Position numbers and translations under genes: made by a program. A stretch of DNA of 13,445 nt from CAYRDK01 sp043819345. Its GTDB lineage: Bacteria > Omnitrophota > Gorgyraeia > Velamenicoccales > Velamenicoccaceae. The first letter of the stretch is position 1. Every line of letters starts with the position of its first letter. The notes beneath the pieces are model-generated. The model was not told where the DNA came from, searched no databases, and saw nothing but the letters and a program-made list of their open reading frames with translations. The stretch lies in the NCBI GenBank assembly GCA_043819345.1, contig JBDREX010000050.1, positions 1 to 13,445 on the forward strand, in the 5' to 3' direction. Below are positions 12,449-13,445 of the stretch, piece by piece.

Positions 12449-12487
12449 GCGCCAATCAACTCCTCTCTCTCCAAGTATTATCCTTCC

Positions 12488-13096
12488 CTATTTTTCTTTT
12501 TTTGTATTATAACAACTCATGGCTTTATCCAAACCATCGAGAATCCAGGCTTGCATAGCTTCAACAGTACGGTCTAATGCTTTCTCCAATATTTTTATTT
12601 CGTCTTCATGAAATTTAGCGAGCACAAAATCAGACAGGTTTTCATAGCCAACACCATCGATACCAATCTTAAGGCGCGCAAAATTCTGCGTTGACAACCT
12701 ATTGATGACGGAGAGCACTCCATTATGCCCGCCCGCACTACCCTGAGGCCTTAAACGCACTTCTCCTAAGGGAAATGCAACATCATCATAGACAACAAGA
12801 ATATTCTTTAAAAGTGCATGATTTTTCTTCACATATGCCGCCACAGCCTCACCACAAAGATTCATATAGGTCTGCGGAAGAAGCAAAGAAACATCATGAT
12901 CTCCTATTCTGCCCTGTGCAAGAAGACTTTTAAAAGAACGATTTTTTTTAAAAACAAACTTGTTCTTCTGAGCAAATAATTTAACGGCTTGAGCTCCTGC
13001 GTTGTGACGCGTAAACTGATAACTCGAGTCAGGGTTACCTAGCCCAACAATCAACTTCTCAACCGTTTTGCGGCGCGATATTTTAGAAAAAAACAT
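12488..13096 (-). CDS. pth: Peptidyl-tRNA hydrolase
   Basis: Pth cleaves the ester bond of peptidyl-tRNA released by stalled ribosomes and recycles the tRNA. In the 202-residue protein the active-site set is intact: N21 (LGNP), catalytic H31 (TRHNAG), N79 (TYMNLCG), D104 (YDDV) and N125 (GGHNG), in the order and spacing of E. coli N10, H20, N68, D93 and N114. RLKIGIDG and the C-terminal lid helices follow. The glycine after GNP is replaced by Asp (GNPD), an unusual but non-catalytic change. The ATG gives about 11 extra basic residues before the usual start, and there is no good ribosome site. It lies 25 bp after rplY/ctc, a very common pairing, so coupled translation is likely. Confidence 0.96.
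   Translation of the reverse strand: MFFSKISRRKTVEKLIVGLGNPDSSYQFTRHNAGAQAVKLFAQKNKFVFKKNRSFKSLLAQGRIGDHDVSLLLPQTYMNLCGEAVAAYVKKNHALLKNILVVYDDVAFPLGEVRLRPQGSAGGHNGVLSVINRLSTQNFARLKIGIDGVGYENLSDFVLAKFHEDEIKILEKALDRTVEAMQAWILDGLDKAMSCYNTKKEK
12506..12514 (-). promoter_or_regulatory. Extended -10 promoter for rpsF-ssb-rpsR
   Basis: On the minus strand TGT-TATAAT (12514-12506) is an exact extended -10 element inside the last codons of pth. Only a poor -35 (TTTGGA) is found 16 bp upstream, which is acceptable for extended -10 promoters. The predicted leader before the rpsF ATG is about 50 nt. Confidence 0.5.
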
Positions 13097-13121
13097 AATT
13101 GTTCAAACTTTCAAAATTGCT

Positions 13122-13445
13122 TTAGGCAGCCTTACCTTCTTCGCCTTCTACTTCTTCAGCCGGCTTCTTTTCTTTCTTGATAACTTCCGGCTCAGTGCTC
13201 ACAGCTTCCGCTGCCTCGCCCTCTCCAGGAAGCTCTTCCTTATGAGGAGGAACCAAGGTGAAAACAATACTTTCAAAATCATGCTTGATCACAACACCTT
13301 GCGGCACAACAAGATCCTTCACGTGGATAGTCTCTCCAATTTTCATGTTGGTGACATCGACTTCAATCTTTTCAGGAATTTGTGTTGGCAAACACTCCAC
13401 CTCAACTTCCCATAAGATATGTTCAAGCGTACCACCTTCCTGTCT
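13122..13445 (-). CDS. rplY: 50S ribosomal protein bL25 / general stress protein Ctc (partial)
   Basis: This is the C-terminal part (107 residues) of the long CTC/TL5 form of L25, which binds 5S rRNA; the 5' end lies beyond the window. The frame is open to the edge, where it reads RQEGGTLEHILWEVEVECLP. The characteristic IPEKIEVDVTNMKIGETIHVKDL and the beta domain up to FTLVPP follow. A flexible acidic tail of about 38 residues rich in Glu, Lys and Ala closes the protein, as in other CTC-type members. The N-terminal 5S-rRNA-binding domain is not visible. It precedes pth by 25 bp, a conserved neighbourhood. No terminator lies between them. Confidence 0.94.
   Translation of the reverse strand, partial: RQEGGTLEHILWEVEVECLPTQIPEKIEVDVTNMKIGETIHVKDLVVPQGVVIKHDFESIVFTLVPPHKEELPGEGEAAEAVSTEPEVIKKEKKPAEEVEGEEGKAA

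Noticed and set aside
12449..12505. S6:S18-binding leader motif before rpsF
   Set aside because: The leader is purine-rich and lacks the CCG bulge and pairing stems of the described motif.

Overview
The window is a stretch of chromosome from a Gram-negative (diderm) bacterium. It carries lipid A biosynthesis genes, a BamA outer-membrane assembly protein and a Skp/OmpH chaperone. Hand-counted coding lines run at about 35-37% GC. The fused LpxC-FabZ enzyme, the use of LpxI instead of LpxH, and the order rpsF-ssb-rpsR-rplI-dnaB-bamA would fit an uncultured PVC-type lineage such as Omnitrophota. That placement is an inference from gene content. No 16S or other taxonomic marker was compared.

Almost every gene reads on the minus strand, so the transcriptional order runs from high to low coordinates. 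From 13445 to about 10564 lies a translation and replication block: rplY/ctc (cut by the window edge), pth, rpsF, ssb, rpsR, a structured 271-bp spacer, and rplI. dnaB follows 4 bp after rplI. A near-consensus promoter overlaps the dnaB stop codon and appears to start bamA with almost no 5' leader. From bamA the cell-envelope block continues: skp, lpxD, lpxC-fabZ, lpxA and lpxI. Together these supply the first steps of lipid A synthesis and the machinery that inserts outer-membrane proteins. lpxB, lpxK and the Kdo transferase are not in the window.

Downstream of lpxI, a single-domain glycogen-binding (CBM48/AMPK-beta type) protein has its own strong promoter and a downstream hairpin terminator. 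Next come a radical SAM protein, a tRNA-Arg(TCG) gene 11 bp behind it, and a small PilZ (c-di-GMP receptor) gene with its own extended -10 promoter. The left edge holds the last 38 codons of a plus-strand reading frame that converges on PilZ.

The most unusual region is 518-806. A perfect 63-bp direct repeat includes the last 16 bp of the tRNA-Arg acceptor/T-arm end. It brackets a 163-bp, about 61% GC insert that can fold into five consecutive hairpins. This looks like a tiny non-autonomous element or att-type duplication at a tRNA 3' end. Other points of interest are the apparently leaderless bamA transcript, the foldable rpsR-rplI spacer that can hide the rplI ribosome binding site, and an SSB without the usual DDIPF-type tip.
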